DNA of 28,219 nucleotides from a virus. The notes below the pieces were generated by a model. The model made no database searches and was not told the origin of the DNA. It was given only the letters and a program-made list of their open reading frames with translations. Below, in pieces: positions 7,960-15,211 of the stretch (positions are counted from its first letter, which is position 1; every line of letters begins with the position of its first letter). The translations under genes and the position numbers were made by a program. The stretch is from positions 1-28,219 of the IMG/VR virus record IMGVR_UViG_3300023109_000096; one strand, 5' to 3'.

Positions 7960-8135
7960 CAGTTGCACTCTATAAGAGTGAGGTAAAAGAAGAAGATGGG
8001 AATTTAGTAATTAATATCCCTGAAGAGATTATGGAAAAAACAGGTTGGAATGTTGGTGATTCATTAGAATGGATTATCCACGACACCTATGTTATATTGA
8101 GAAAAGCCCCAGATGAAAATAGCAGTATTAAATGA
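7956..8135 (+). CDS. AbrB-like small DNA-binding protein (59 residues)
   Basis: This short ORF fills the stretch between gene 55 and gene 47. It starts at an ATG overlapping the gp55 stop, with GGAG at 7944-7947 eight bases upstream. Its 59 residues show the swapped-hairpin AbrB/SpoVT pattern: strands with GNLVINIPEEIMEKTGWNVG, then GDSLEWIIHD and TYVILRKA. Such proteins dimerise, bind DNA and act as transition-state regulators or antitoxins. No toxin gene is adjacent, so a regulatory role is more likely. It overlaps the gene 47 start by 23 bases, which suggests coupled translation. The fold call rests on the pattern of [IV]xIPxE...Gxx.GDxLEW.

The target DNA is unknown. Confidence 0.75.
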   Translation: MTVALYKSEVKEEDGNLVINIPEEIMEKTGWNVGDSLEWIIHDTYVILRKAPDENSSIK

Positions 8136-9174
8136 CACGCATTGTGGTATACGTAACTCTGCCGAAATCTTTCTCGACAACTCGGCAAAATTTTATGCAG
8201 AAGTCTTTTTTCCTTACTGTGAAGAAAACAAGATTGAGCAAATTTTACACCTCGGCGATTATTACGACCATAGAAAATTCGTTAACTTTAAAGCATTAAA
8301 TCATAATCGTAAACACTTTCTAAAACCTTTACGGGATCGTGGTATGAAAATGGATATTATTCCAGGTAATCACGACACATATTATAAAAACACAAATAAT
8401 CTAAATTCATTAAAAGAATGTCTTGGGCATTTTATGAACGAGATCCACATTGTAATGGAACCTCGTGTAATGGAATATGGTTCACTGAAAATGGCATTAC
8501 TGCCATGGATTAACTCAGAGAACTATGAATCATCGATGAACTTTATCAAAGAGTGTAAGGCAGATTGGCTCGGTGGTCATTTGGAATTAAATGGATTTGA
8601 AATGATGCGCGGTGTGAAAAATACACACGGTATGTCTGCAGATGTATTTAAGAAATTTGAATTGGTTCTTACTGGACATTTCCATTGTGCATCACGACAG
8701 GATAATATTTGGTACCTTGGTAGTCAAATGGAATTCTTTTGGTCAGATGCACATGATCCAAAATATTTTCACGTTATTGATACCGAGACTCGCGAAGTAG
8801 AAAAGATTCGTAATCCACATACTTTATTTCAAAAAATTGTTTACAATGATGAAAAAATGGATTATAATAACTATAATGTTACCGAACTGGATGGTAAATT
8901 AGTTAAAGTAGTAGTTGTAAATAAATCTGACACATTTACATTTGATAGGTTTATTGATAGAATTCAAAACCAAAATATCCATGAACTTAAAATTGCGGAA
9001 AATTTCCAAGAGTTTTTGGGTGAAAATATTGAAGATGAGAAGATTAATTTTGACGATACCCAAGAAATTATTGACTCATATATTGAAGCAGTCGATACGG
9101 ATTTGAATAAAGACAAAATTAAGATTCAGGTACGTGAACTCATGACAGAAGCACAGGCTCTAGAATTTGCATGA
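8113..9174 (+). CDS. 47: gp47 recombination nuclease subunit (Mre11-like)
   Basis: gp47 is the phosphodiesterase subunit of the gp46/gp47 complex, which resects DNA ends to produce 3' single strands for UvsX-mediated recombination. The 353 residues compare with 339 in T4. All metallophosphoesterase motifs are visible: NDTHCG with D8 and H10, HLGDYYDHR with D49, PGNHDTYY with N86-H87-D88, GGHLE with H156, and TGHFHC with H189 and H191. The C-terminal ~150 residues form the variable capping and gp46-binding part, ending in a helical acidic segment. The start lies inside the AbrB-like ORF and the stop overlaps gene 46 (ATGA), which should keep the two subunits in balance. Confidence 0.94.
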   Translation: MKIAVLNDTHCGIRNSAEIFLDNSAKFYAEVFFPYCEENKIEQILHLGDYYDHRKFVNFKALNHNRKHFLKPLRDRGMKMDIIPGNHDTYYKNTNNLNSLKECLGHFMNEIHIVMEPRVMEYGSLKMALLPWINSENYESSMNFIKECKADWLGGHLELNGFEMMRGVKNTHGMSADVFKKFELVLTGHFHCASRQDNIWYLGSQMEFFWSDAHDPKYFHVIDTETREVEKIRNPHTLFQKIVYNDEKMDYNNYNVTELDGKLVKVVVVNKSDTFTFDRFIDRIQNQNIHELKIAENFQEFLGENIEDEKINFDDTQEIIDSYIEAVDTDLNKDKIKIQVRELMTEAQALEFA

Positions 9175-10910
9175 TTATTTTTAAAACTCTTAGGTATAAA
9201 AATTTCCTATCATCTGGAAATAATTTTACCGAAATTGACTTAAATAAAAATAAATCAACACTTGTTGTTGGTCAAAATGGTGCTGGTAAATCCACCATGC
9301 TAGATGCTTTATCATTTGGCTTATTTGGTAAGGCACATAGAAATATTAACAAATATCAACTAATAAATTCTATTAATAATAAAGGTTGTTTGGTTGAAGT
9401 TGAATTTACCATTGGTGGTAATCAATTTAAGGTATGTCGTGGAATTAAACCAGGCATTTTTGAAATTTGGAAAAATGATACGATGATTAATCAATCATCG
9501 CACTCCAAGGAATACCAAAAAATATTAGAACAAAATATTTTAAAATTAAATCATAAATCATTTCATCAGGTAATTGTACTCGGTAGTTCCTCATTTATAC
9601 CTTTTATGCAACTACCAGGTGGGCATCGTAGAGATGTCATTGAAGATTTACTTGATATTAATGTTTTTTCAAAAATGAATGTAATCCTAAAGGAACGAAA
9701 TGTACAGTTAAAAGATAAACTCAAACAGATAGACTATAACATAGATATTGTGAAAACTAAAATTGAATCTCAAAAGAAGTATATTCGCGATATCGCAGCA
9801 CTAACTGAAGAGAATCGAAAAGACTATGAATCTAGGATACAAGCATCGCAGGGTATCATCGATGAACTACAGGCTGAGAATAGTGAGCTTAGCCTCGGAC
9901 TCGATGAATCTGTATCAGAAGCCGAACAAAGGATGCAACTGCTATCGGATAGGAAACAGAGTTTACTCCTCAGAGGTCAGGATAGGCAATCGACTATCCG
10001 CGACCTCGAGAAGCGGATCACCTTTTTCGAGGAGAATGAATCGTGTCCCGTGTGCGACCAAACCATTTCAGACGGCCATAAATCTGAGATTTTACTATCG
10101 ACACAAACAGATAGGGATCGGTGGAAGGCAGAGATTAAAGAAATCGGAACGGAAGGCCAAGGAGTGGAATCGGAGATTAGTGAACAGACTAGCATACTTT
10201 CAACGCTTCGAGATCGGGTACATAAACTCACTTCCAATTCCAAAGAGATTTCAAAACTGCAAGAAACCATATCTGATTATCGGACACATATAGAAAAAAA
10301 GATTGGTACGGATCTAACTGAGGCTCGTTCCGATCTAACAAAATATGAAGATGACAGAAGTGATCAGTTAGAAAATAAACTTAAACTATCTGAAGAATAT
10401 AGTTATAATTTTGTCATAGTAGAAATGTTAAAAGATACTGGTATTAAAACTAAAATCATTAAACAGTATTTACCAGTGATGAATAAACTTGTAAACCAAT
10501 ATTTGCAAGTGTTGGATTTCTTTGTCCATTTTCATTTGGATGAATCATTTCAGGAAGTAATTCGTTCACGTCATAGGGATGAATTTACATACGATTCTTT
10601 TAGTGAAGGTGAAAAACAAAGAATTGATTTGGCTCTTCTCTTTACTTGGAGACAAGTAGCCAAAATGAAAAACTCCGTTGCAACAAATTTGCTTATTTTA
10701 GATGAAACATTTGACTCTTCCTTGGATCATGACGGTGTAGAAAATCTATTAAAGATACTATATACACTTAGTGATGATACCAATGTTTTTGTCATCTCTC
10801 ATAAAGGTGAAATTCTGGATGGGAAATTTAATAATAAAATTGAATTTGTTAAGGAAAAGAACTTTAGCAAGATAAAAAGGGGTTTACAAGTTAACGAACT
10901 TGTATTATAA
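9171..10910 (+). CDS. 46: gp46 recombination nuclease subunit (Rad50-like ATPase)
   Basis: gp46 is the SMC-like ATPase partner of gp47. The 579 residues compare with 560 in T4. The order is Walker A VVGQNGAGKS (~32-41), a first coiled coil, the zinc hook CPVC (292-295), a returning coiled coil, the ABC signature SFSEGEKQRIDLALLF (~477), and Walker B NLLILDETFDSS (~506). Dimerisation through the hook zinc and ATP-dependent head engagement control nuclease access. The codon choice of the central part (about 9820-10300) differs visibly from both ends, with more TCG, CGG, GAG and CTC. The last bases overlap the -10 box of the gene 45 promoter, so clamp transcription starts inside this gene's 3' end. 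Confidence 0.94.
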   Translation: MIIFKTLRYKNFLSSGNNFTEIDLNKNKSTLVVGQNGAGKSTMLDALSFGLFGKAHRNINKYQLINSINNKGCLVEVEFTIGGNQFKVCRGIKPGIFEIWKNDTMINQSSHSKEYQKILEQNILKLNHKSFHQVIVLGSSSFIPFMQLPGGHRRDVIEDLLDINVFSKMNVILKERNVQLKDKLKQIDYNIDIVKTKIESQKKYIRDIAALTEENRKDYESRIQASQGIIDELQAENSELSLGLDESVSEAEQRMQLLSDRKQSLLLRGQDRQSTIRDLEKRITFFEENESCPVCDQTISDGHKSEILLSTQTDRDRWKAEIKEIGTEGQGVESEISEQTSILSTLRDRVHKLTSNSKEISKLQETISDYRTHIEKKIGTDLTEARSDLTKYEDDRSDQLENKLKLSEEYSYNFVIVEMLKDTGIKTKIIKQYLPVMNKLVNQYLQVLDFFVHFHLDESFQEVIRSRHRDEFTYDSFSEGEKQRIDLALLFTWRQVAKMKNSVATNLLILDETFDSSLDHDGVENLLKILYTLSDDTNVFVISHKGEILDGKFNNKIEFVKEKNFSKIKRGLQVNELVL

Positions 10911-10911
10911 T
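10883..10911 (+). promoter_or_regulatory. Early-type promoter before gene 45
   Basis: The -35 TTTACA (10883-10888), 17 bases and the -10 TATAAT (10906-10911) overlap the last codons and the stop of gene 46. Transcription would start around 10918, giving a leader of about 20 bases with GGAG before the gene 45 ATG. Confidence 0.8.
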
Positions 10912-10939
10912 ATAACTATCTTATTTTTTGGAGAATAAT

Positions 10940-11617
10940 ATGGAACTTAGTGAAAATACTCTAGACGTACTAAAAAACTTTTCTGGTATTAACCAGAATG
11001 TGATGATCCGACAAGGCAATACAGTTAAAACAATTTCTGAGGCCAGAAATGTTCTTGCTACTGCAGTAGTGAGTGAGGAGTTTCCTCAGGACATTGGTAT
11101 CTATGACCTTAACGAATTTATTGGTGTTTTAGGATTGGTTGATCAACCTAGACTTAAATTTAGTGATGAATATGTAACAGTATCAGATTCAACTGGCAGA
11201 TCAAAAGTAAAATATTTTTTCTCGCCTGAGGAGACACTTACAACACCGCAAAAAGATATTAACATGCCAGAAACAGAGGTTAATTTTCTTTTAACCAATG
11301 ACACGCTTAACAAGATTAAAAGAGCGGCCTCAACCCTTGGTCATGATGAATTGTTAATTACTGGTAATGATGGTGTTATTAACCTATCAGTAGTTGATAA
11401 TGGTAACTCAACGTCAAATGCATTTTCGATCGATATTGACGGTGATTTCCCAGATGGAGTAAAATTCAACTTTATCATTGGAATCGGTAATTTGAAAATT
11501 TTGCCTGGTGATTATGATGTTGAAATTTCATCAAAACTTATCTCATGCTTTAAGCATAAAGAATCCAATCTGAAATATTGGATTGCACTTGAAAAAACAT
11601 CTTCGTACGGAGTATAA
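10940..11617 (+). CDS. 45: gp45 sliding clamp
   Basis: gp45 forms the trimeric ring that holds gp43 on DNA and also activates late transcription through gp55. The 225 residues agree with T4 (228). The sequence follows the family: an N-terminal MELSENTLDVLKNFSGIN, the strand pair around FPQDIGIYDLNEFIGVLG, the linker ending in KDINMPETEVNF, and the C-terminal NLKILPGDYDVEISSK with KYWIALEKTS. I place the start at ATG 10940, with GGAG (10930-10933) six bases before it. An in-frame TTG at 10928 would use the ribosome binding site as coding sequence. Leader bases around the start are U-rich, as in known RegA targets, so RegA repression is possible. Confidence 0.9.
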   Translation: MELSENTLDVLKNFSGINQNVMIRQGNTVKTISEARNVLATAVVSEEFPQDIGIYDLNEFIGVLGLVDQPRLKFSDEYVTVSDSTGRSKVKYFFSPEETLTTPQKDINMPETEVNFLLTNDTLNKIKRAASTLGHDELLITGNDGVINLSVVDNGNSTSNAFSIDIDGDFPDGVKFNFIIGIGNLKILPGDYDVEISSKLISCFKHKESNLKYWIALEKTSSYGV

Positions 11618-11620
11618 TAA

Positions 11621-11824
11621 ATGTCTGAACCAGATAAATACGATCACCTCTTGACACTTTCAAACCAAGTAGCAAGATCATCAGTTGCTGTCATTGATGC
11701 AATGTCACAACGTGGTGCTGTAAAGGGTGAAGAAATGTCGACACTTGGTAAACTGCGAGATGATGCAGTACAAATTATCCAAGTGGTAGAAAATATTCAA
11801 CAAGAAAAAGCAATGGAAGAATAA
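11621..11824 (+). CDS. Small helical protein between clamp and clamp loader
   Basis: This 67-residue, acidic, all-helical-looking protein (SNQVARSSVAVIDAMSQRG, then STLGKLRDDAVQIIQVVENI) has no cysteine, no membrane segment and no recognised domain. GGAG in the end of gene 45 lies about nine bases before its ATG, and only three bases separate it from the gene 45 stop. The two are therefore almost certainly co-transcribed from the promoter at 10883-10911. It ends just before the gene 44 promoter. By position it could be a clamp- or polymerase-associated factor, but that is only a guess. I do not recognise it as a homologue of T4 RpbA, which is about twice as long. Confidence 0.6.
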   Translation: MSEPDKYDHLLTLSNQVARSSVAVIDAMSQRGAVKGEEMSTLGKLRDDAVQIIQVVENIQQEKAMEE

Positions 11825-11826
11825 TA

Positions 11827-11855
11827 TTTACATTTGCATAATTGTGTGATATAAT
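11827..11855 (+). promoter_or_regulatory. Early-type promoter before gene 44
   Basis: The -35 TTTACA (11827-11832), 17 bases and the -10 TATAAT (11850-11855), preceded by TGA as an extended -10, lie immediately after the previous stop codon. It should drive gene 44, glutaredoxin, the membrane protein, gene 62, regA and the oxygenase-like gene. Confidence 0.8.
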
Positions 11856-11880
11856 TATATTTTATTATGAGGAACAGTGA

Positions 11881-12822
11881 ATGTCAAATGACTTTTTGTG
11901 GGTCGAAAAATATCGGCCACGTACCATTGCAGATACCATTTTACCAGATGGTTTAAAACAAACTTTCCAAAAGGCAGTAGAAACCGGTGAACTTCCTAAT
12001 ATGTTGTTCACCGGTACAGCTGGTCTTGGAAAGACTACAGTTGCACGTGCACTGTGTAATGAACTTGATCTTGACTATATTATTATCAATGGATCCGAGG
12101 AAGGTAATATTGATACTCTTAGAACCAAGATTAAACAATTTGCATCAACAGTTTCACTACAAGGTGGTTATAAGGTAGTGATTCTTGATGAGGCAGATTA
12201 TCTAAATCCACAATCCTTCCAACCTGCTCTCCGCGGATTCATTGAAGAATTTGCAAATAACTGTAGGTTTATTCTAACTTGTAATTTTAAAAATCGTATC
12301 ATTGAACCACTTCATTCTCGTTGTGGTGTCTATGAATTCAATACAAGTAAAAAAGATATGGCACAACTTGCAGGTAATTTTATGCAACGTGTGTCTACAA
12401 TACTAGAAAAAGAAAATGTCGAATGTGATAAAAAAATCCTTGCAGATTTAATTATGAAATTTGCTCCAGATTGGAGAAGGGTTTTAAATGAATTGCAAAG
12501 ATATAGTATTGGCTCGAATAGTATTGATAGTGGTATTCTTAATAATTTATCAGATAAAAATTATGACAACCTTTTTGATCATCTAAAGAATAAGGACTTC
12601 AAAAAAATGCGTTCATGGGTTGTCAATAATATTGATACCGATGCATCTGCTATTTTTAGGGCAATATATGATCGTATGTCTGATAAAATTGCACCACAAT
12701 CAATACCACAATTAGTTCTAATTCTGGCAGATTATCAATATAAAAATGCTTTTGTTGCAGATCATGAACTAAATGTGGTTGCATGTTTAACCGAGGTAAT
12801 GGCAAATGTCAGTTTCAATTAG
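11881..12822 (+). CDS. 44: gp44 clamp-loader ATPase subunit
   Basis: gp44 forms the AAA+ part of the gp44/gp62 clamp loader, which opens gp45 and places it at primer ends. The 313 residues compare with 319 in T4. Motifs are an N-terminal WVEKYRPRTI, Walker A FTGTAGLGKTT (~43-53), Walker B VVILDEADYL (~99-108), sensor 1 FILTCNFKNRI, and the arginine finger LHSRC (144-148). GAGGAA at 11869-11874 lies six bases before the ATG. The leader TATGAGGAACAGTGAATG recalls the RegA operator region of T4 gene 44, so repression by the RegA encoded downstream is plausible. The 3' end overlaps the glutaredoxin gene by 17 bases. Confidence 0.94.
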   Translation: MSNDFLWVEKYRPRTIADTILPDGLKQTFQKAVETGELPNMLFTGTAGLGKTTVARALCNELDLDYIIINGSEEGNIDTLRTKIKQFASTVSLQGGYKVVILDEADYLNPQSFQPALRGFIEEFANNCRFILTCNFKNRIIEPLHSRCGVYEFNTSKKDMAQLAGNFMQRVSTILEKENVECDKKILADLIMKFAPDWRRVLNELQRYSIGSNSIDSGILNNLSDKNYDNLFDHLKNKDFKKMRSWVVNNIDTDASAIFRAIYDRMSDKIAPQSIPQLVLILADYQYKNAFVADHELNVVACLTEVMANVSFN

Positions 12823-13093
12823 GTTACAACTTTATACTCAACCAAATTGTGAATTTTGTGATATGATGAAAATGAAACTCAATGAATGGGGTTATAAATT
12901 TGAAGTCATTAACATTAAGGAACAAAACTGCGCCAAGGAATTTTTGAAAACACGTGGGCATAAAACTGTACCTCAACTTTATTGGAATAAAACTCATCTT
13001 AATAAAGTTGACACCACAGATTTCACTAAAGATAATCTAGAAGAAGAACTTGATTATGATAACTATGTTGGTGGTGTAGAACAATGGCAATAA
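12806..13093 (+). CDS. Glutaredoxin
   Basis: This 95-residue thioredoxin-fold protein carries the active site PNCEFCDMM (C15 and C18) and the cis-proline segment TVPQLYWN, which is the glutaredoxin arrangement. Such phage glutaredoxins (like T4 NrdC) pass electrons to ribonucleotide reductase and so supply deoxynucleotides. No reductase gene lies in this window. The ATG overlaps the gene 44 end by 17 bases, and its stop overlaps the following ORF by ten. The C-terminus (ELDYDNYVGGVEQWQ) extends beyond the usual fold. Expression should follow the clamp-loader operon. Confidence 0.88.
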   Translation: MSVSIRLQLYTQPNCEFCDMMKMKLNEWGYKFEVINIKEQNCAKEFLKTRGHKTVPQLYWNKTHLNKVDTTDFTKDNLEEELDYDNYVGGVEQWQ

Positions 13094-13278
13094 AAAAATG
13101 GCTTAGAAGTGACCCTCACTTTGAAGTATCAGATTTAGATTTAAAAAGAGATATGACCTCTCTTCTTCTAACTTTCATGCTTGGTTTGATTACTGCCTTT
13201 ATTACGAATAATCTTGGCAGTGTTATTATGGTTGGCATTTTAGTATATTCTTTTCTTCGATACGTACAGAGAGGATAA
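13084..13278 (+). CDS. Small two-helix membrane protein
   Basis: This 64-residue protein has a charged N-terminal part (KKWLRSDPHFEVSDLDLKRD) followed by two hydrophobic segments, about residues 25-40 (TSLLLTFMLGLITAFI) and 44-60 (LGSVIMVGILVYSFLRY), and a short basic tail. This predicts a membrane hairpin. It begins inside the glutaredoxin gene and is followed three bases later by gene 62, so it is expressed with the clamp loader. Two-helix proteins with a basic tail include class II holins, and no other holin candidate is visible near the lysozyme. However, early co-transcription with replication genes argues against a lysis role. The function is unknown. Confidence 0.65.
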   Translation: MAIKKWLRSDPHFEVSDLDLKRDMTSLLLTFMLGLITAFITNNLGSVIMVGILVYSFLRYVQRG

Positions 13279-13281
13279 AAA

Positions 13282-13659
13282 ATGAATCCATTTGAATATC
13301 TTAATGCAATAAATGATACCAAAAAGGATATTATGGTTGATGATATTGCAGAAAAAGGTTACAGTTCATTTATGATTAATAGAGGTTTATCATATTTTAA
13401 TGATACAGTTCTCTTTGCAAATGAAATGAACCGTAATCATCATTTGGATAATCGGCTACAATTTGACTTTCTTATAAATATAATTCGAAAGCGGAAAAGG
13501 TTTTCTAAATGGATGAAACCCGAAACCGTAAGTGACGTGGAAGTTGTTAAGGAATATTATGGCTACAGCAATGAAAAAGCCCGCCAAGCCTTGACCCTTC
13601 TCACACCTGAACAAATAACAATGATAAAAAAGAAGGTGTTTAAAGGTGGAAGAAAATAA
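13282..13659 (+). CDS. 62: gp62 clamp-loader small subunit (short form)
   Basis: gp62 joins four gp44 subunits to form the clamp loader. The 125 residues are much shorter than T4 gp62 (187) but agree with the short version of marine T4-like phages. Characteristic segments are MNPFEYLNAINDTKKDIMVD, EKGYSSFMINRGLSYF and NDTVLFANEMNRNHHLDNRL, followed by a basic stretch (IIRKRKRFSKWMKP) likely to touch DNA or gp44. AGAGGA just before the ATG is the ribosome binding site. The 3' end overlaps the GTG start of regA by 14 bases, keeping the T4 order 44-62-regA. Confidence 0.88.
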   Translation: MNPFEYLNAINDTKKDIMVDDIAEKGYSSFMINRGLSYFNDTVLFANEMNRNHHLDNRLQFDFLINIIRKRKRFSKWMKPETVSDVEVVKEYYGYSNEKARQALTLLTPEQITMIKKKVFKGGRK

Positions 13660-14056
13660 AATTGTTGAATGGACTCCAGCATCTATGTTGGAAATTTCAC
13701 TAAACGAACCAGATGACTTTTTAAAGGTTCGTGAAACTTTGACGCGTATTGGTGTTGCATCTCGTAAGGATAATAAATTATTTCAATCTTGCCATATATT
13801 ACATAAGCAAGGTAGATATTTTATCGTTCATTTCAAGGAGTTGTTTTTGTTGGACGGAAAAAAGTCTAACCTTGAAGAAAATGATATTGCACGTAGAAAT
13901 ACTATTGCGCAGTTAATGAGTGATTGGGGATTGATTAGTATTGATAACACTGCTCAAGTTGAACCTCTTGCTCCAATGAGACAGATTAAAATTATTCCTT
14001 TTAAGGAAAAGAATAATTGGGAACTATGTCCAAAATATAATATTGGAAATAAATGA
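13646..14056 (+). CDS. regA: RegA translational repressor
   Basis: RegA binds the start regions of early phage mRNAs (in T4 genes 44, 45 and others) and blocks ribosome entry. The family core is plain: LNEPDDFLKVRETLTRIGVA, FQSCHILHKQGRYFIVHFKE, then LFLLDGKK and NTIAQLMSDWGL. From the GTG at 13646 the protein has 136 residues. From an in-frame ATG at 13685 it has 123, which aligns with T4 RegA (122) beginning at MLEISL. I keep the GTG because AGAAGG lies nine bases before it and the ATG has no clear ribosome binding site, but the shorter form is possible. The stop overlaps the next ATG (ATGA). Confidence 0.9.
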   Translation: MEENKIVEWTPASMLEISLNEPDDFLKVRETLTRIGVASRKDNKLFQSCHILHKQGRYFIVHFKELFLLDGKKSNLEENDIARRNTIAQLMSDWGLISIDNTAQVEPLAPMRQIKIIPFKEKNNWELCPKYNIGNK

Positions 14057-14493
14057 GTGCATATACTAAAATAGAATCATTCTTATCTCAAGAAGAGATG
14101 GATGAGATGTATGCATGGACAATGGAACAATATAAAATAAGAACTGATAAAAGTGGTGGTAGAGAAAGAGCTTGGTTAGCAGACTATCCTTATAAAGGAT
14201 TTAGTAGAACAGGCATTATGCTTTCTGAACCTGGCTTTGAAATTGGTTGGCATAAGGATGATGATAGCTCTAATATTAGAAAATGTGCTATTATTCATCC
14301 TATATGGCCAGTAGAAAATTATCCTCCCTGTCAAACAGAGGATGGTAATACAACTGATGTGATATTATTAGACGTATGTAGACCACATAATGTGAATAAT
14401 GATACAGATCAGTGCAGAGTAAATCTGCAAATTGAATTTTTGGAAACTTATGATACCATAAAAAATTTATTGTTTATGGGGTTTAAAGTCTAA
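14053..14493 (+). CDS. 2OG-Fe(II) oxygenase-like protein
   Basis: This 146-residue protein shows the metal and cosubstrate pattern of 2-oxoglutarate/Fe(II) oxygenases: H67 and D69 in GWHKDD, a distal H112 in RPHNVNND, and R122 in CRVNLQIEF, set in beta-strand-like sequence (DVILLDVCRPHNV). These enzymes hydroxylate protein side chains, nucleobases or small molecules; the substrate cannot be read here. It is shorter than typical stand-alone members (~180-220), so it is a minimal core. It is the last gene of the clamp-loader operon and starts within the regA stop. A second member of this superfamily lies at the window end. The call rests on residue spacing only. Confidence 0.65.
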   Translation: MSAYTKIESFLSQEEMDEMYAWTMEQYKIRTDKSGGRERAWLADYPYKGFSRTGIMLSEPGFEIGWHKDDDSSNIRKCAIIHPIWPVENYPPCQTEDGNTTDVILLDVCRPHNVNNDTDQCRVNLQIEFLETYDTIKNLLFMGFKV

Positions 14494-14510
14494 AAAAAGT
14501 TATTATATAG

Positions 14511-14540
14511 ATTAGAGATGCCGCAGGTGCGGATCTCAAT
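14511..14540 (+). ncRNA. Leader hairpin before hsp20
   Basis: GAGAT (14515-14519) pairs with ATCTC (14533-14537), and CCGC (14521-14524) with GCGG (14529-14532) around the loop AGGT, with one bulged G. Three outer A/T pairs can extend the stem. No T-run follows, so it is not a terminator. It ends about 18 bases before the ribosome binding site AGGAGGT. It may stabilise the mRNA or regulate hsp20 translation; the role is not known. Confidence 0.55.
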
Positions 14541-14568
14541 TTAACCTTGCTAGTCATAGGAGGTAAAC

Positions 14569-15036
14569 ATGACTGGAACATTTGCATTCCCAAGAAATGT
14601 ATTTCTTGGATTCGATCACATTTTCAATGAACTTGAGAACGTAAACAGGTCTTCACAAGATTCTTATCCGCCACATAATGTGGTAAAAGAAGAAGACATG
14701 CAATACGTTATTGAGCTAGCAGTCGCTGGATTCGGCGAAGGTGATATTACAATCGAAGTGAAAGACCATATTCTTACTATCGAGGGATCTCGTGAAAAGC
14801 GAAGAGAACAAGAGAAGTATATTCATAAGGGTATTTCAGCTCGTAAATTCAAAAAGTCATTTCGGCTTTCCGAATATACGGAAGTCGTTGGAGCAGAACT
14901 AAAGGATGGAATATTGTCCGTTGGACTGGAGGTAATCCTTCCCGAAGAGAAGCGTCCCCAAATGATCTCAATTAATAGTCATAAGGGGAAAACTAATGAC
15001 AACACTGGCAGTAAAGGGCTTTTCTCTCGGTCTTAA
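14569..15036 (+). CDS. hsp20: Hsp20 small heat-shock protein
   Basis: This ATP-independent chaperone binds unfolded proteins and is a common gene of marine T4-like phages, where it may help capsid assembly. The 155 residues contain an alpha-crystallin domain at ~35-130: MQYVIELAVAGFGEGDITIE, HILTIEGSREKR, SFRLSEYTEVVGAELKDGIL, and LEVILPEEKRP, with the signature A-x-L-x-D-G-I-L. The C-terminal ISI tripeptide matches the I-x-I oligomerisation motif. AGGAGGT (14558-14564) is a near-perfect ribosome binding site, suggesting high expression. The leader hairpin at 14511-14540 precedes it. The last 41 bases overlap a further small ORF. Confidence 0.92.
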   Translation: MTGTFAFPRNVFLGFDHIFNELENVNRSSQDSYPPHNVVKEEDMQYVIELAVAGFGEGDITIEVKDHILTIEGSREKRREQEKYIHKGISARKFKKSFRLSEYTEVVGAELKDGILSVGLEVILPEEKRPQMISINSHKGKTNDNTGSKGLFSRS

Positions 15037-15211
15037 TTTTTTAGAGGGAATTTTCGGAATCTTTGGACGTATTGGCGCAGCCATTATGATCTCAAGACAA
15101 ATCGAAGCAAATCGCATGATTGCAGAGAAGTTGTTACACGAGTATCCAGGACACACTGTCGAAAGCTTAACCGCTGAATTAAATCGACAGACTGTACAGG
15201 GATGGAAATAA
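14996..15211 (+). CDS. Small protein with hydrophobic glycine-rich N-terminus
   Basis: This 71-residue protein begins inside the hsp20 gene, with AAGGGG seven bases before its ATG. Residues ~8-32 form a hydrophobic, Gly-containing stretch (FSLGLNFLEGIFGIFGRIG) that may be an amphipathic or membrane-inserting helix. The rest is helical and charged (RQIEANRMIAEKLLHEYPGH, then ESLTAELNRQ). Its stop overlaps the ATG of a 37-residue ORF (TAATG), forming a coupled chain after hsp20. The codon choice and ribosome binding site argue that it is real. I do not recognise the family or know its role. Confidence 0.65.
   Translation: MTTLAVKGFSLGLNFLEGIFGIFGRIGAAIMISRQIEANRMIAEKLLHEYPGHTVESLTAELNRQTVQGWK

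Noticed and set aside
9826-10293. Overlapping ORFs on both strands inside gene 46
   Set aside because: They are by-products of the shifted codon use in the gene 46 coiled coil; gp46 motifs continue unbroken through the region.
10928-10939. TTG start extending gp45 by four residues
   Set aside because: The TTG and next codon are the ribosome binding site itself; ATG 10940 has correct spacing and fits the family N-terminus.
13473-13480. Perfect T4 late-promoter octamer TATAAATA
   Set aside because: It lies inside the gene 62 coding sequence in an AT-rich genome, where such an octamer is expected by chance, and the downstream regA is an early-type gene.
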